64,000 nt of DNA. It comes from Citrobacter amalonaticus. Lineage in GTDB: Bacteria > Pseudomonadota > Gammaproteobacteria > Enterobacterales > Enterobacteriaceae. How positions within the stretch are numbered: position 1 is the first letter of the stretch; every line of letters begins with the position of its first letter. The notes below the pieces were generated by a model. That model made no database searches and was not told the origin of the DNA. It saw only the letters and a program-made list of their open reading frames with translations. The DNA lies in assembly GCF_001559075.2 (NCBI RefSeq), contig NZ_CP014015.2, positions 4,836,001 to 4,900,000 of the forward strand, written 5' to 3'. Below are positions 8,861 to 16,531 of the stretch, one piece after another. Position numbers and translations under genes: made by a program.

Positions 8861-8886
8861 ATGCCCCCCCCACTTTGGGGAGGCAT
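8861..8886. terminator. Hairpin with C8 tract between ftnB and yecJ
   Basis: ATGCCTCCCC on the minus strand pairs around a short ACTT-like loop with the run of eight C residues at 8864-8871. The stem is GC-rich and is followed by A-rich sequence on the plus strand, so it would serve best for convergent transcription of ftnB and yecJ. It lies about 40 bases beyond the yecJ stop. Confidence 0.5.
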
Positions 8887-8925
8887 TGCAAAAAGTATTT
8901 CTAAAATATAAAACAACGGTTTATT

Positions 8926-9177
8926 TTAGTGAGCTTCGCCCTGCGGCGTGAATTTCAGTTCAATCAGTGCGATCGCTTTCTGGATAGCGCGCCGCGTGAC
9001 GGGATCGGCCGCAGCGGGATGCGTTGAAAAATCAATGTTTTTCAGCTGGCTGGTCATTTTTTCGCGAACTTCAACGGGAGCAATCACGTCGAGGACATCG
9101 AGAATTTGTTTGATGACGAGCTGGCAGGCGACAACGTCAGAGACCAGTTCCTGATCGGCATTCAGCGTTTGGGACAT
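8926..9177 (-). CDS. yecJ: Conserved small protein YecJ
   Basis: An 83-residue protein of the DUF2766 family; function unknown. The start MSQTLNADQE is chosen because it gives the same length as E. coli YecJ; the open frame runs further upstream but enters the azuC terminator and looks non-coding there. The protein is acidic at the N-terminus, has one Cys (near residue 17) and no membrane segment or signal peptide. It lies downstream of azuC, as in E. coli. Confidence 0.85.
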   Translation of the reverse strand: MSQTLNADQELVSDVVACQLVIKQILDVLDVIAPVEVREKMTSQLKNIDFSTHPAAADPVTRRAIQKAIALIELKFTPQGEAH

Positions 9178-9269
9178 AGTAGGCGTTCCTGATAGTGTTG
9201 AAAGGCCGTCATAGTACCGATTCAGAGGCCGAAACGATAGCCAGACCTGCAACCGCAAATGACAGGCAT

Positions 9270-9297
9270 AAAAAAACCTGCCGAAGCAGGTTTTTTT
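9270..9297 (-). terminator. Terminator of azuC
   Basis: AACCTGC and GCAGGTT form a stem around a four-base loop, flanked by A and T runs on both sides, so it can act in both directions. On the minus strand it begins immediately after the azuC stop at 9300. It would end the short AzuCR transcript. Confidence 0.85.
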
Positions 9298-9299
9298 AA

Positions 9300-9383
9300 T
9301 CAGAACATAGCGCCAGGCGGTACGTCTTTGAAAGTTTTGCAATAATTTTCAAACATGCTTTTCAGGATTTTGCGCAGTTTCAT
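9300..9383 (-). CDS. azuC: Small membrane-associated protein AzuC (dual-function AzuCR RNA)
   Basis: A 27-codon gene reading MKLRKILKSMFENYCKTF followed by KDVPPGAMF, almost the same as the 28-residue E. coli AzuC. The ATG at 9381-9383 is preceded by GGAG at moderate spacing. E. coli AzuC is an amphipathic peptide that binds GlpD at the membrane, and the same transcript (AzuCR, once called IsrB) also acts as a base-pairing small RNA; both roles are established for E. coli and inferred here. The basic, amphipathic N-terminal half is conserved. Two CRP-like sites lie upstream, in keeping with CRP control known for E. coli. Confidence 0.9.
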   Translation of the reverse strand: MKLRKILKSMFENYCKTFKDVPPGAMF

Positions 9384-9436
9384 GGCATGACTCCAACTAT
9401 GTTGTTATGCAGGTGTTATCGTCTATGTGCACATAA

Positions 9437-9452
9437 TATGACTACCGTCACA
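9437..9452. promoter_or_regulatory. CRP-like site 1 upstream of azuC
   Basis: On the minus strand the sequence is TGTGA-CGGTAG-TCATA, four of five bases matching in the right half of the consensus TGTGA-N6-TCACA. It sits just upstream of a TATTAT-like -10 element for azuC. Confidence 0.5.
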
Positions 9453-9466
9453 AAAATCAACTATTT

Positions 9467-9482
9467 TGTGATATGTGTCACG
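9467..9482. promoter_or_regulatory. CRP site 2 between azuC and the MFS gene
   Basis: TGTGA-TATGTG-TCACG matches the CRP consensus at nine of ten conserved positions. Its centre is 30 bp from the first site. It lies between divergent genes (azuC and the MFS transporter) and could affect either. Confidence 0.65.
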
Positions 9483-9596
9483 ATTAATATTTAACATATC
9501 CTTTGCATTCATGCCTGTTTAACTGGTAAATCAATCATCTACAGAGTTATCAGTTCCGGTAAATTTTTATAGTTTTTTTTGAATGGCAAGTTCAAC

Positions 9597-11015
9597 ATGC
9601 AAGAAGATCGAATCACAGAAAGCAAACGGGGTATCTCTCCTGCCGCCCTGCTTGTCGCCGGGGCGTTTTTCATGGAGTTTATTGACGGCACGGTAATCGC
9701 AACCGCCCTGCCCGATATGGCCAAAAGTTTCGGTGTTCAGGCGGTTGATCTAAATATCGGGATCAGCGCCTACCTGATTACCCTGGCGGTACTCATCCCG
9801 GCCAGCGGCTGGATAGCTGACCGCTTTGGCGCGCGCAAAATCTTTACGCTTGCCCTCGCCATTTTCACCCTCGCCTCCGTGCTGTGCGGTCTTTCCACAA
9901 CGCTGGAGAGTTTTCTGGCAATGCGTATCCTGCAGGGCGTGGGGGGCGCGTTAATGGTTCCGGTGGGGCGCTTAGCGGTCTTACGCATCACGCCAAAGCA
10001 TCAGTTGATTACGGCGATCGCCACCTTAACCTGGCCCGCCCTGGTCGCCCCCATTATTGGCCCACCGCTCGGCGGTTTTATTACCAGCTACGCTAACTGG
10101 CGCTGGATCTTCTTTATTAATGTCCCGCTGGGTCTGTTGGCGATAGCACTGGCGCTGCGATTTATTCCCAATATTCGCGATGACGATCGGCGTCCTTTTG
10201 ATCTTCCCGGTTTCCTCGCCACTGCTATTGCGATGGTCAGTCTGGTCTATGCGATGGAGCTGCTGGGTTCACAGCATCCCGAAAGCGGATTGACGATAGC
10301 CCTGCTGGCGCTTGGCGTGGGGACATTTGCCTTTTCTTTGCGCCACTTCCGGCGAGCCGCCTGGCCGATGATACGCCTCGACGCCATGCAGGTGCCGACG
10401 TTTCGCGTCACAATGTACGGAGGATCGCTGTTCCGCGCCTCAATCAGCGCCGTGCCTTTTCTCCTGCCGCTCATGTTTCAGGTCGGATTTGGCATGAATG
10501 CCTTTCAGGCCGGTTCGCTGGTGCTGGCGGTATTTGTCGGCAATCTGACCATTAAGCCCGCGACCACGCCGCTCATCCGCTGGCTCGGCTTTAAAAAGCT
10601 GCTGCTGATTAACGGGGCGCTCAATGTGCTGGCGCTGCTCGCCTGCGCGCTGATCACCCCCAGCACGCCTGTCTGGCTTATTTTGCTGGTGCTGTACCTC
10701 GGCGGTGTGTTCCGTTCGATTCAGTTTACCGGCATCAGCACGCTGGCTTTCGCCGACGTTCCTTCTGCCCAGATGAGCTATGCCAATACCTTATTCAGTA
10801 CCGCGACACAGCTCGCCGTTGGACTGGGGATTTCACTGGGAGCAATCGGTATTCGTATTGGTGCGAATGTGAGTGAATGGTTGGGAATGAGCGCAATTCC
10901 TGGCATCAGTTTTCGGCTGGCGTTTGTGGCCATCGCGCTTATCTGCCTGTTTGGCATGGTGGATACGTTTCGACTGGTGAAAGATGCGGGCAGCGCGGTG
11001 TCTGCAAGGAAGTGA
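9597..11015 (+). CDS. MFS drug/solute exporter, DHA2 (MdtD-like)
   Basis: A 472-residue inner-membrane transporter of the major facilitator superfamily, with about 14 hydrophobic segments. It resembles MdtD/EmrB-type exporters: the motif GWIADRFGARKIF (about residues 67-79) is the MFS loop 2-3 signature, and LQGVGGALMVPVGR lies at motif B. I start at the ATG at 9597; a TTG six codons upstream is also in frame. No obvious partner membrane-fusion protein is nearby, so a simple antiporter is more likely than an EmrAB pump. The gene is absent at this position in E. coli K-12. The substrate cannot be told. Confidence 0.85.
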   Translation: MQEDRITESKRGISPAALLVAGAFFMEFIDGTVIATALPDMAKSFGVQAVDLNIGISAYLITLAVLIPASGWIADRFGARKIFTLALAIFTLASVLCGLSTTLESFLAMRILQGVGGALMVPVGRLAVLRITPKHQLITAIATLTWPALVAPIIGPPLGGFITSYANWRWIFFINVPLGLLAIALALRFIPNIRDDDRRPFDLPGFLATAIAMVSLVYAMELLGSQHPESGLTIALLALGVGTFAFSLRHFRRAAWPMIRLDAMQVPTFRVTMYGGSLFRASISAVPFLLPLMFQVGFGMNAFQAGSLVLAVFVGNLTIKPATTPLIRWLGFKKLLLINGALNVLALLACALITPSTPVWLILLVLYLGGVFRSIQFTGISTLAFADVPSAQMSYANTLFSTATQLAVGLGISLGAIGIRIGANVSEWLGMSAIPGISFRLAFVAIALICLFGMVDTFRLVKDAGSAVSARK

Positions 11016-11022
11016 GGTGGAA

Positions 11023-11050
11023 AGCCGGATGCGCATTACGCCCTCCGGCT
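11023..11050. repeat. REP element after the MFS gene
   Basis: AGCCGGA at 11023 and TCCGGCT ending at 11050 flank GCGCATTACG, the common enterobacterial REP layout. It lies between convergent genes. Confidence 0.75.
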
Positions 11051-11062
11051 TATCAGCAAAAA

Positions 11063-11701
11063 TTAGCCGAGGATTTCGCGAACGAACGCTTCAATCTCTT
11101 TGCTCTGGCCATTTTCAAAGAAGCATTGCTGGAAACGCTGACCAGAAACCGCTGTCTTCACCAGTTGCGGATCGATCGCACGCAGCGTATCAAGATAGTT
11201 GTCTTTAACGACTGCCGCTTTGACCTGGTTAAGGATCCCGGCGTTACGCACCTGCGGTTCTTTACGCTCTGGCGGATACCCTTCTCCATTGCGCCCCGTG
11301 AAGGCTTTCTCGAAGATAAAGCGCACGTTCAGTTCCGCTCCCCAGCCAAATCCTTTCGCAAACGGCAGAGACAGCGCATTACCGTTGTTAATCTGCGCGA
11401 ACAGGAAGGCATCCGCCGGATCGATGCAGTAGCCGCACACCACGCCCGGATGAATATTCAGCGACATCAGCGCGCCCTGGCCTGTACCGCAGCCGGTCAC
11501 CACAAAATCAACCGCTTTTGAATTCAGCAGAATGCTCGCCATGATGCCAAGGTGGATGTAGGTCAGGTGGTGGTCATTCTCGTCGCTCATCCCGACGTTG
11601 AATACCGGAAAACCCTTTTCATCCGCAACCGCTTTGAGCTCGCGGTGAATGATGGCGTTTTTACCCGCCTGGCTGTTTTCCATCATCAGTGCAATTTTCA
11701 T
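11063..11701 (-). CDS. RpiB/LacA/LacB family sugar-phosphate isomerase
   Basis: A 212-residue protein whose first 150 residues match the RpiB/LacAB family of aldose-ketose phosphate isomerases. The loop VVTGCGTGQGALMS (near residues 67-80) carries the family cysteine, and HPGVVCGYC follows. It has a C-terminal extension of about 60 residues (from RKEPQVRN) that standard RpiB lacks, as in a subgroup of this family. The physiological substrate is unknown. It is convergent with the MFS gene and both appear to be an insertion between azuC and yecR relative to E. coli. Confidence 0.8.
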   Translation of the reverse strand: MKIALMMENSQAGKNAIIHRELKAVADEKGFPVFNVGMSDENDHHLTYIHLGIMASILLNSKAVDFVVTGCGTGQGALMSLNIHPGVVCGYCIDPADAFLFAQINNGNALSLPFAKGFGWGAELNVRFIFEKAFTGRNGEGYPPERKEPQVRNAGILNQVKAAVVKDNYLDTLRAIDPQLVKTAVSGQRFQQCFFENGQSKEIEAFVREILG

Positions 11702-11862
11702 TCTGTCTTCTCCTGAATGCGATGCGGGAAGTCCCGCCTTGAGTCATCACGATACCGCACAGTACTACTTAGCAAACCTACTTTCAAATTTAATGAAAGA
11801 TGGTTTTAAAAATGAGGAGCGGTTTCACATTTTCCTCTGTTGACCGCAAAGCGCCCGTCGTC

Positions 11863-11927
11863 GTGTGAATTAGTCGTTGCTGATCTATAAGTTATTCAGG
11901 CCATTGAAACGCCGATGTGTGAATTAG
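11863..11927. repeat. Paired 11-bp direct repeats upstream of yecR
   Basis: GTGTGAATTAG occurs at 11863-11873 and again at 11917-11927, exactly 54 bp apart, about five turns of the helix. The second copy is followed by GATAGCG, which recalls part of the FlhDC box. They lie 34 to 98 bp upstream of the yecR start, so an operator role is plausible but untested. Confidence 0.6.
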
Positions 11928-11960
11928 GATAGCGAATCACCGAACATTCAGAGCGATACC

Positions 11961-12296
11961 ATGAAGACTCTTTTTATTGCCCTCTCACTGATACTCCTGA
12001 CAGGATGCGCGATCAACAGACAGGCACAGGTGAGTGATGCCAGCGCAACAACCGGCGTTGTGCGATTGAGTTACGATCAGGCGATGCTGCAAAATGCCTA
12101 TACCGACGACTATACCGCCCAGGGCACCGCCACACGCGCGTGTCAGCAACTAGGCTATGCCAGCGCCCAGCCATTCGGTCAACCCGTCAGCACCTGTAGC
12201 GTTTATGCTGGCTCCCTGTGTATGAACACAAAAATCACACTCTCCTGGCAATGTCAGGGCATCGCCATTTCGCAAGCAGCACCTCATTATTATTAA
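11961..12296 (+). CDS. yecR: Lipoprotein YecR
   Basis: A 111-residue lipoprotein: the signal MKTLFIALSLILLTGC has a lipobox LLTGC with Cys16 as the lipidated residue. The residue after the Cys is Ala, so outer-membrane sorting is expected. Four more cysteines (for example in TRACQQLGYASA and SLCMN) could form disulfides in the periplasm. E. coli YecR is expressed with the flagellar regulon (FlhDC dependent), but its role is not established. It is transcribed toward ftnA. Confidence 0.88.
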   Translation: MKTLFIALSLILLTGCAINRQAQVSDASATTGVVRLSYDQAMLQNAYTDDYTAQGTATRACQQLGYASAQPFGQPVSTCSVYAGSLCMNTKITLSWQCQGIAISQAAPHYY

Positions 12297-12478
12297 ATTA
12301 CGGGCCAGTATTGGCTGGCCTGATTTATCTCGCGTTAATTATTTTATAGCGCAAATGCGTTTTATTCCCATTCGTATTTTTAATAATTAAATTTATTATT
12401 TTACCTTTTGCAAATATTTAAATAACAAATTATAGTGACGCCACATCAACATATTTATGAATTTTGTGGAGCGAAGTC

Positions 12479-12976
12479 ATGCTGAAAACAGAAATGATCG
12501 ACAAACTGAATGAGCAAATGAACCTGGAATTATATTCCTCCCTGCTCTATCAGCAGATGAGTGCCTGGTGTAGCTACCACAGTTTTGAAGGGGCCGCCGC
12601 GTTCCTGCGTCGCCACGCACAGGAAGAGATGACGCACATGCAGCGTCTGTTTGACTACCTGACCGATACCGGCAGCCTGCCGCGCATTAATCCCGTCTCA
12701 TCGCCTTTTGCTGAATATGCATCGCTGGATGAGTTATTCCGTGTGACTTACGAACACGAACAGCTGATCACCCAAAAAATTAACGAACTGGCGCATGCCG
12801 CGATGACCAGTCAGGATTATCCGACCTTTAATTTCTTGCAATGGTATGTTGCCGAACAGCATGAAGAAGAGAAATTGTTTAAATCGGTGATTGATAAATT
12901 AACGCTGGCAGGAAAAAGCGGCGAAGGTTTGTATTTTATCGACAAAGAACTGTCTACGCTCGATACCGCAAATTAA
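12479..12976 (+). CDS. ftnA: Bacterial ferritin, iron storage
   Basis: A 165-residue non-haem ferritin that forms a 24-subunit shell and stores ferric iron. The complete ferroxidase ligands are present: Glu17, Tyr24, Glu50 and His53 (motif QEEMTH), Glu94 region (YEHEQLI) and Gln127 (VAEQHEEE). The ATG at 12479 follows GTGGAGCG and gives the E. coli length; a TTG five codons upstream is not needed. In E. coli it is induced by Fe-Fur. A strong hairpin terminator follows. Confidence 0.97.
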   Translation: MLKTEMIDKLNEQMNLELYSSLLYQQMSAWCSYHSFEGAAAFLRRHAQEEMTHMQRLFDYLTDTGSLPRINPVSSPFAEYASLDELFRVTYEHEQLITQKINELAHAAMTSQDYPTFNFLQWYVAEQHEEEKLFKSVIDKLTLAGKSGEGLYFIDKELSTLDTAN

Positions 12977-12981
12977 TCATC

Positions 12982-13009
12982 AACGGTGAGGACATTCCTC
13001 ACCGTTTTT
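12982..13009 (+). terminator. Terminator of ftnA
   Basis: AACGGTGAGG and CCTCACCGTT form a 10-bp stem with a short loop, followed by TTTTT. It begins six bases after the ftnA stop and abuts the convergent yecH. Confidence 0.9.
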
Positions 13010-13010
13010 C

Positions 13011-13250
13011 TTAATGACGGCAGATCTTGCTTTCGTGCGTAGAGAAACCGTCATCCTGAGCGATAAATTTCCCTTTCGCCGCCAGAAACGCCACCAGCTC
13101 TCCCGCCGTCATGTCCGATGCTGAACAGGTATGAAAACGCGCCGCTTCGCCAAACCGCGCCTTAATCGCGGCTTCGAGGCTAGCCGTAGAATAGTTCTCG
13201 CCTGACTCAATCATCATATTCAACACTTCGTGACCGTGAACAGAATCCAT
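13011..13250 (-). CDS. yecH: Conserved protein YecH
   Basis: A 79-residue cytoplasmic protein of the DUF2492 family, function unknown. Two ATG codons in tandem are available; the second gives MDSVHGHEVL and the E. coli length. It has several His and Cys residues (HGHEV near the N-terminus, FHTCSA in the middle, KICRH at the end), which suggests but does not prove metal binding. It is convergent with ftnA. Confidence 0.88.
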   Translation of the reverse strand: MDSVHGHEVLNMMIESGENYSTASLEAAIKARFGEAARFHTCSASDMTAGELVAFLAAKGKFIAQDDGFSTHESKICRH

Positions 13251-13333
13251 CATTCCTCCTCAATAAAGTGCGTAGCCTACGGCGATACGCCATCCGCTGC
13301 TTTGCGCTAACGCAGGTTGCGCTCATTTAAGAG

Positions 13334-13374
13334 CGTAAACATTACTATACAATCGATGTAACGGTCATTTGACG
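13334..13374. promoter_or_regulatory. Two putative TyrR boxes upstream of tyrP
   Basis: CGTAAA-N6-TATACA at 13334-13351 and TGTAAC-N6-TTGACG at 13357-13374 each resemble the TyrR box TGTAAA-N6-TTTACA, with two to three mismatches. Their centres are 23 bp apart, about two helical turns. TyrR control of tyrP (activation with phenylalanine, repression with tyrosine) through two adjacent boxes is established in E. coli. Confidence 0.55.
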
Positions 13375-13442
13375 AAAATAACGTTTTGCCTTACCCTGCG
13401 CCGCAGATCTAACCGTTGTTTATCTCTGGGACAGTGTAAAGC

Positions 13443-14654
13443 GTGAAGAATAGAACTCTGGGAAGTGTTTTCATCGTGGCGGGCACCACGATTGGCGCAG
13501 GGATGCTGGCGATGCCTTTGGCGGCTGCCGGGGTCGGTTTTGGCGTCACTTTTGCGTTATTGATTGGGTTGTGGGCATTGATGTGTTACACCGCGCTGTT
13601 GCTGCTTGAAGTGTATCAGCACGTCCCGGCAGACACCGGACTGGGCACGCTGGCAAAACGCTACCTGGGACGCTACGGTCAGTGGATAACCGGATTCAGT
13701 ATGATGTTTCTGATGTACGCGCTGACCGCAGCCTATATCAGCGGCGCGGGCGAATTGCTCGCCTCCAGTATCAGCGACTGGACCGGCGCAGAGATGTCGC
13801 CTACCGCGGGCGTCCTGCTATTCACCTTTGTTGCCGGCGGCGTCGTTTGTGTGGGCACCTCGTTGGTCGATCTGTTTAACCGCTTTCTGTTCAGCGCCAA
13901 GATAATTTTCCTGGTGGTGATGCTGGCGCTGCTGATGCCGCACATTCATAAAGTTAATCTTCTGACCCTGCCGCTTGAGCAGGGGTTGGCGCTTTCGGCT
14001 ATCCCGGTCATTTTCACCTCTTTCGGCTTTCACGGCAGCGTTCCCAGCATCGTGAGCTATATGGACGGCAACATCCGCAAACTGCGGTGGGTGTTTATTA
14101 CCGGTAGCGCGATTCCGCTAGTGGCCTACATTTTCTGGCAACTGGCGACGCTCGGCAGCATCAACTCCACAACGTTTATGGGACTGCTGGCAAATCATGC
14201 CGGGTTGAATGGTTTGTTGCAGGCGCTACGGGAAGTCGTCGCCTCGCCGCACGTTGAGCTGGCGGTGCATCTTTTTGCTGACTTAGCGCTGGCGACCTCT
14301 TTCCTCGGCGTCGCACTGGGGCTGTTCGATTATCTGGCCGATCTGTTTCAACGCCGTAATACAGCCGCTGGACGGATGCAAACCGGCGCGATTACCTTTC
14401 TGCCGCCGCTGGCCTTCGCCCTCTTCTATCCACGGGGTTTTGTGATGGCGCTGGGCTATGCCGGTGTCGCGCTGGCTGTGCTGGCGCTGATCATCCCTTC
14501 ACTGCTGGCATGGCAGAGTCGCAAACAGAATCCGCAGGCGGGCTATCGCGTACTGGGCGGACGCCCCGCATTAGCGCTGGTGTTTACATGTGGCATTGTG
14601 GTGATTGGCGTACAATTTCTGATTGCCGCCGGGCTGCTGCCCGAAGTGGGATAA
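13443..14654 (+). CDS. tyrP: Tyrosine-specific proton symporter
   Basis: A 403-residue inner-membrane permease of the hydroxy/aromatic amino acid permease (HAAAP) family, which imports L-tyrosine with protons. About eleven hydrophobic segments run the whole length, beginning with GSVFIVAGTTIGAGMLAMP, the family's first helix. The start is a GTG at 13443, giving the same N-terminus (MKNRTLGSVF) and length as E. coli TyrP. TyrR-like boxes lie upstream. A bidirectional hairpin separates it from the convergent yecA. Confidence 0.96.
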   Translation: MKNRTLGSVFIVAGTTIGAGMLAMPLAAAGVGFGVTFALLIGLWALMCYTALLLLEVYQHVPADTGLGTLAKRYLGRYGQWITGFSMMFLMYALTAAYISGAGELLASSISDWTGAEMSPTAGVLLFTFVAGGVVCVGTSLVDLFNRFLFSAKIIFLVVMLALLMPHIHKVNLLTLPLEQGLALSAIPVIFTSFGFHGSVPSIVSYMDGNIRKLRWVFITGSAIPLVAYIFWQLATLGSINSTTFMGLLANHAGLNGLLQALREVVASPHVELAVHLFADLALATSFLGVALGLFDYLADLFQRRNTAAGRMQTGAITFLPPLAFALFYPRGFVMALGYAGVALAVLALIIPSLLAWQSRKQNPQAGYRVLGGRPALALVFTCGIVVIGVQFLIAAGLLPEVG

Positions 14655-14656
14655 AG

Positions 14657-14680
14657 AAAAAGGGGCGTCAGCCCCTTTTT
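14657..14680. terminator. Bidirectional terminator tyrP/yecA
   Basis: AAAAAGGGGC and GCCCCTTTTT form a 10-bp stem around a GTCA loop, with A and T runs on both sides. It ends both convergent transcripts. Confidence 0.9.
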
Positions 14681-14682
14681 GA

Positions 14683-15351
14683 TCAGTGCAGACAGCACTG
14701 CTTGTATTTTTTACCGCTTCCACACGGACACGGATCGTTGCGGCCAACTTTCACTTCCGCTTTCACCGGCACCTGCACTGGCGTTTCCTGCGGATGCGCC
14801 ATCCAGTATGCGTGCAGATCCAACGCCGCCAGGCGGATCGCCTCAACGCTTTCTTCAAACGCTTCCGGGGTCAGTTTCTCAACCACCTCGAAATTCTCTT
14901 CTGTACCGTGCAGCGCAATGGCGTCAAGAGCTGGCTTCAGTGTATCCGGTAGCGCAGACCAGTCGGAAAGCGCAACGCCGCGCATGTAGCCGAAGCACCA
15001 CTCTTCCACAATGGTAATCTCACGCCCTTCAATTTCGCGCAGACCAAACAGCGGTTCAAACTGTTCCGGGAAATCATTCAACCGGTCAGCGGTGTCCGCC
15101 ATATGCTGGAATGCGAGATTCATAAAACGCGTCATCTCTTTTTCAGAGGACCAGCGCGGCACATATTGCGCCCCACCCCATACGGCAACCAGCCACTGCT
15201 CTGGCTCAATTTCACGGGGTGAACTGAGTACAGCCGTCAGCAGTCCATCCAGTTCTGCCACGTCCAGAATGGCATGTTCGGTGTTGTACTTGGTCAGCAC
15301 ATCATCCAGCCACTCCAGTTCACTTTCGTTCAACGGTCCCGTTTTCATCAT
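14683..15351 (-). CDS. yecA: SEC-C motif protein YecA
   Basis: A 222-residue cytoplasmic protein with an N-terminal UPF0149/YgfB-like domain and a C-terminal SEC-C metal-binding tail GRNDPCPCGSGKKYKQCCLH (residues 203-222), the same zinc-binding motif as in SecA. E. coli YecA (AscA) has been found to bind SecB and ribosomes, suggesting a role in protein targeting. Length and sequence match E. coli. Confidence 0.93.
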   Translation of the reverse strand: MMKTGPLNESELEWLDDVLTKYNTEHAILDVAELDGLLTAVLSSPREIEPEQWLVAVWGGAQYVPRWSSEKEMTRFMNLAFQHMADTADRLNDFPEQFEPLFGLREIEGREITIVEEWCFGYMRGVALSDWSALPDTLKPALDAIALHGTEENFEVVEKLTPEAFEESVEAIRLAALDLHAYWMAHPQETPVQVPVKAEVKVGRNDPCPCGSGKKYKQCCLH

Positions 15352-15459
15352 ACTTGTCCTCGGTAAACACTCTCGCCAGCGGCTATCTTACATGGCGAAC
15401 GAGGAAACGGATACTGATTGCCGCGTGGGACACCTCACATGTGGCAGTAATTCTACCCA

Positions 15460-15759
15460 TCATTTCTTCCTGCAAAATAGATACGGCACATTGGCGTTTG
15501 AAAAGACATACGCGGATTGATACTCATCCACGGTCAGGGTCAATTCTCCCCCTTTCTTCAGAAAGAATTGAGATAATATCTTTTCGAATTTCTCATCGGT
15601 CACGGTATCGGAAAAGGTTTTGACAATGCGCGCTGTATGTAGGATCCGCGTTCTGAACTGCTGGGTATAGTTAAAATAGACCAGCCGATTGACATTAATC
15701 TTTGTCTCGCCATCGACTTTACCCGTAATAATGGCTATTCCTGTAGTATGATCTCTCAT
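15460..15759 (-). CDS. Hypothetical protein, 99 residues
   Basis: I do not recognise this protein. It is basic and hydrophilic with a TVDEYQSAYVFSN segment near the C-terminus and no signal peptide or membrane helix. The ATG at 15757-15759 is preceded directly by an in-frame GTG, and no strong ribosome binding site is visible; an inverted GGAACGGTTCC lies just upstream. It opens an accessory block on the minus strand not found here in E. coli. It may be a real small gene or a fragment of a larger one. Confidence 0.45.
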   Translation of the reverse strand: MRDHTTGIAIITGKVDGETKINVNRLVYFNYTQQFRTRILHTARIVKTFSDTVTDEKFEKILSQFFLKKGGELTLTVDEYQSAYVFSNANVPYLFCRKK

Positions 15760-15827
15760 CACGCTGCAGGAACCGTTCCGACAAATAACCTATCCACAGA
15801 AATAGCATGCCATTGACATGGCTCGCA

Positions 15828-16448
15828 CTACCCACGCGGGGTTAACAATAAATTCACCGCCAGACTCACGAAACCACATGAAAACAAGATTCGTAATCCC
15901 GACAAAATCGTGGGATGATTTAATACCTTCCTGCGCATGAAGGATGAAAAAATACCATACAGCATGAATACAAACAGCGTCATTAACATGAAGATCAGGC
16001 TCAATATCAACATGTTGGTTGCCGGTGCGGAGGACGTGGTTTGAATAAACTGCGGTAAGAAGGCCAAAAAGAACAGTGATAATTTGGGATTTAACAGATT
16101 GATAAATATCGCATGCAGGATGACCTTCGCGCCTGACTGAGAAACTTCGCAGTCATCAGGCTGTAACGTTGATTTCTCTTTTATAATATTCCACGCCATA
16201 TACAACAGCCACACGACCCCGGCATATTTGATGACAGTGAACGCCACTTCACTGGAGTAGAAAATAGCGGCTAATCCCGTGATGGCGGCCAACATATGCG
16301 GAACAATCCCCAATGTACACCCTACGGCAGCCAGCAAACTCATTGCGACACCTCGCGATAACCCCATCGCAATGGTATAGATCGCACCGGTTCCCGGCGA
16401 AATAATCACAATAAATGAGGTTAATAAGAACTCGATACTGATCTGCAT
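15828..16448 (-). CDS. LysE/RhtB family amino acid exporter
   Basis: A 206-residue inner-membrane protein with about six hydrophobic segments, matching the LysE/RhtB/ArgO family that exports amino acids or related small molecules. The family signature SPGTGAIYTIAMGLSRG is present near residues 18-34, and the conserved NPK (LLNPKLSLFF) near residues 120-130. I start at MQISIEF; seven earlier residues are in frame but less likely. It follows the AraC regulator in the same direction with 83 bases between them, so the regulator may control it. The substrate is unknown. Confidence 0.83.
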   Translation of the reverse strand: MQISIEFLLTSFIVIISPGTGAIYTIAMGLSRGVAMSLLAAVGCTLGIVPHMLAAITGLAAIFYSSEVAFTVIKYAGVVWLLYMAWNIIKEKSTLQPDDCEVSQSGAKVILHAIFINLLNPKLSLFFLAFLPQFIQTTSSAPATNMLILSLIFMLMTLFVFMLYGIFSSFMRRKVLNHPTILSGLRILFSCGFVSLAVNLLLTPRG

Positions 16449-16531
16449 AACGTTATCCCGGGTGAACACATAATAAGAGAGTCAGTGTTTATCAGGATAA
16501 CCCTGCAGATCTTGTAGAAAATTGCAGACGG

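Noticed and set aside
8926..9342. Longer version of yecJ starting at 9342
   Set aside because: The upstream part runs through the azuC terminator and overlaps azuC in another frame; the shorter start gives the known length.
10877..11521. A 214-codon plus-strand frame spanning the MFS end and the isomerase
   Set aside because: It overlaps two good genes, and crosses the REP element, in a different frame; composition is not protein-like.
8292..12976. ftnB and ftnA as a recent duplication
   Set aside because: The two proteins differ widely, including in their di-iron ligands, and both have separate orthologues in E. coli.
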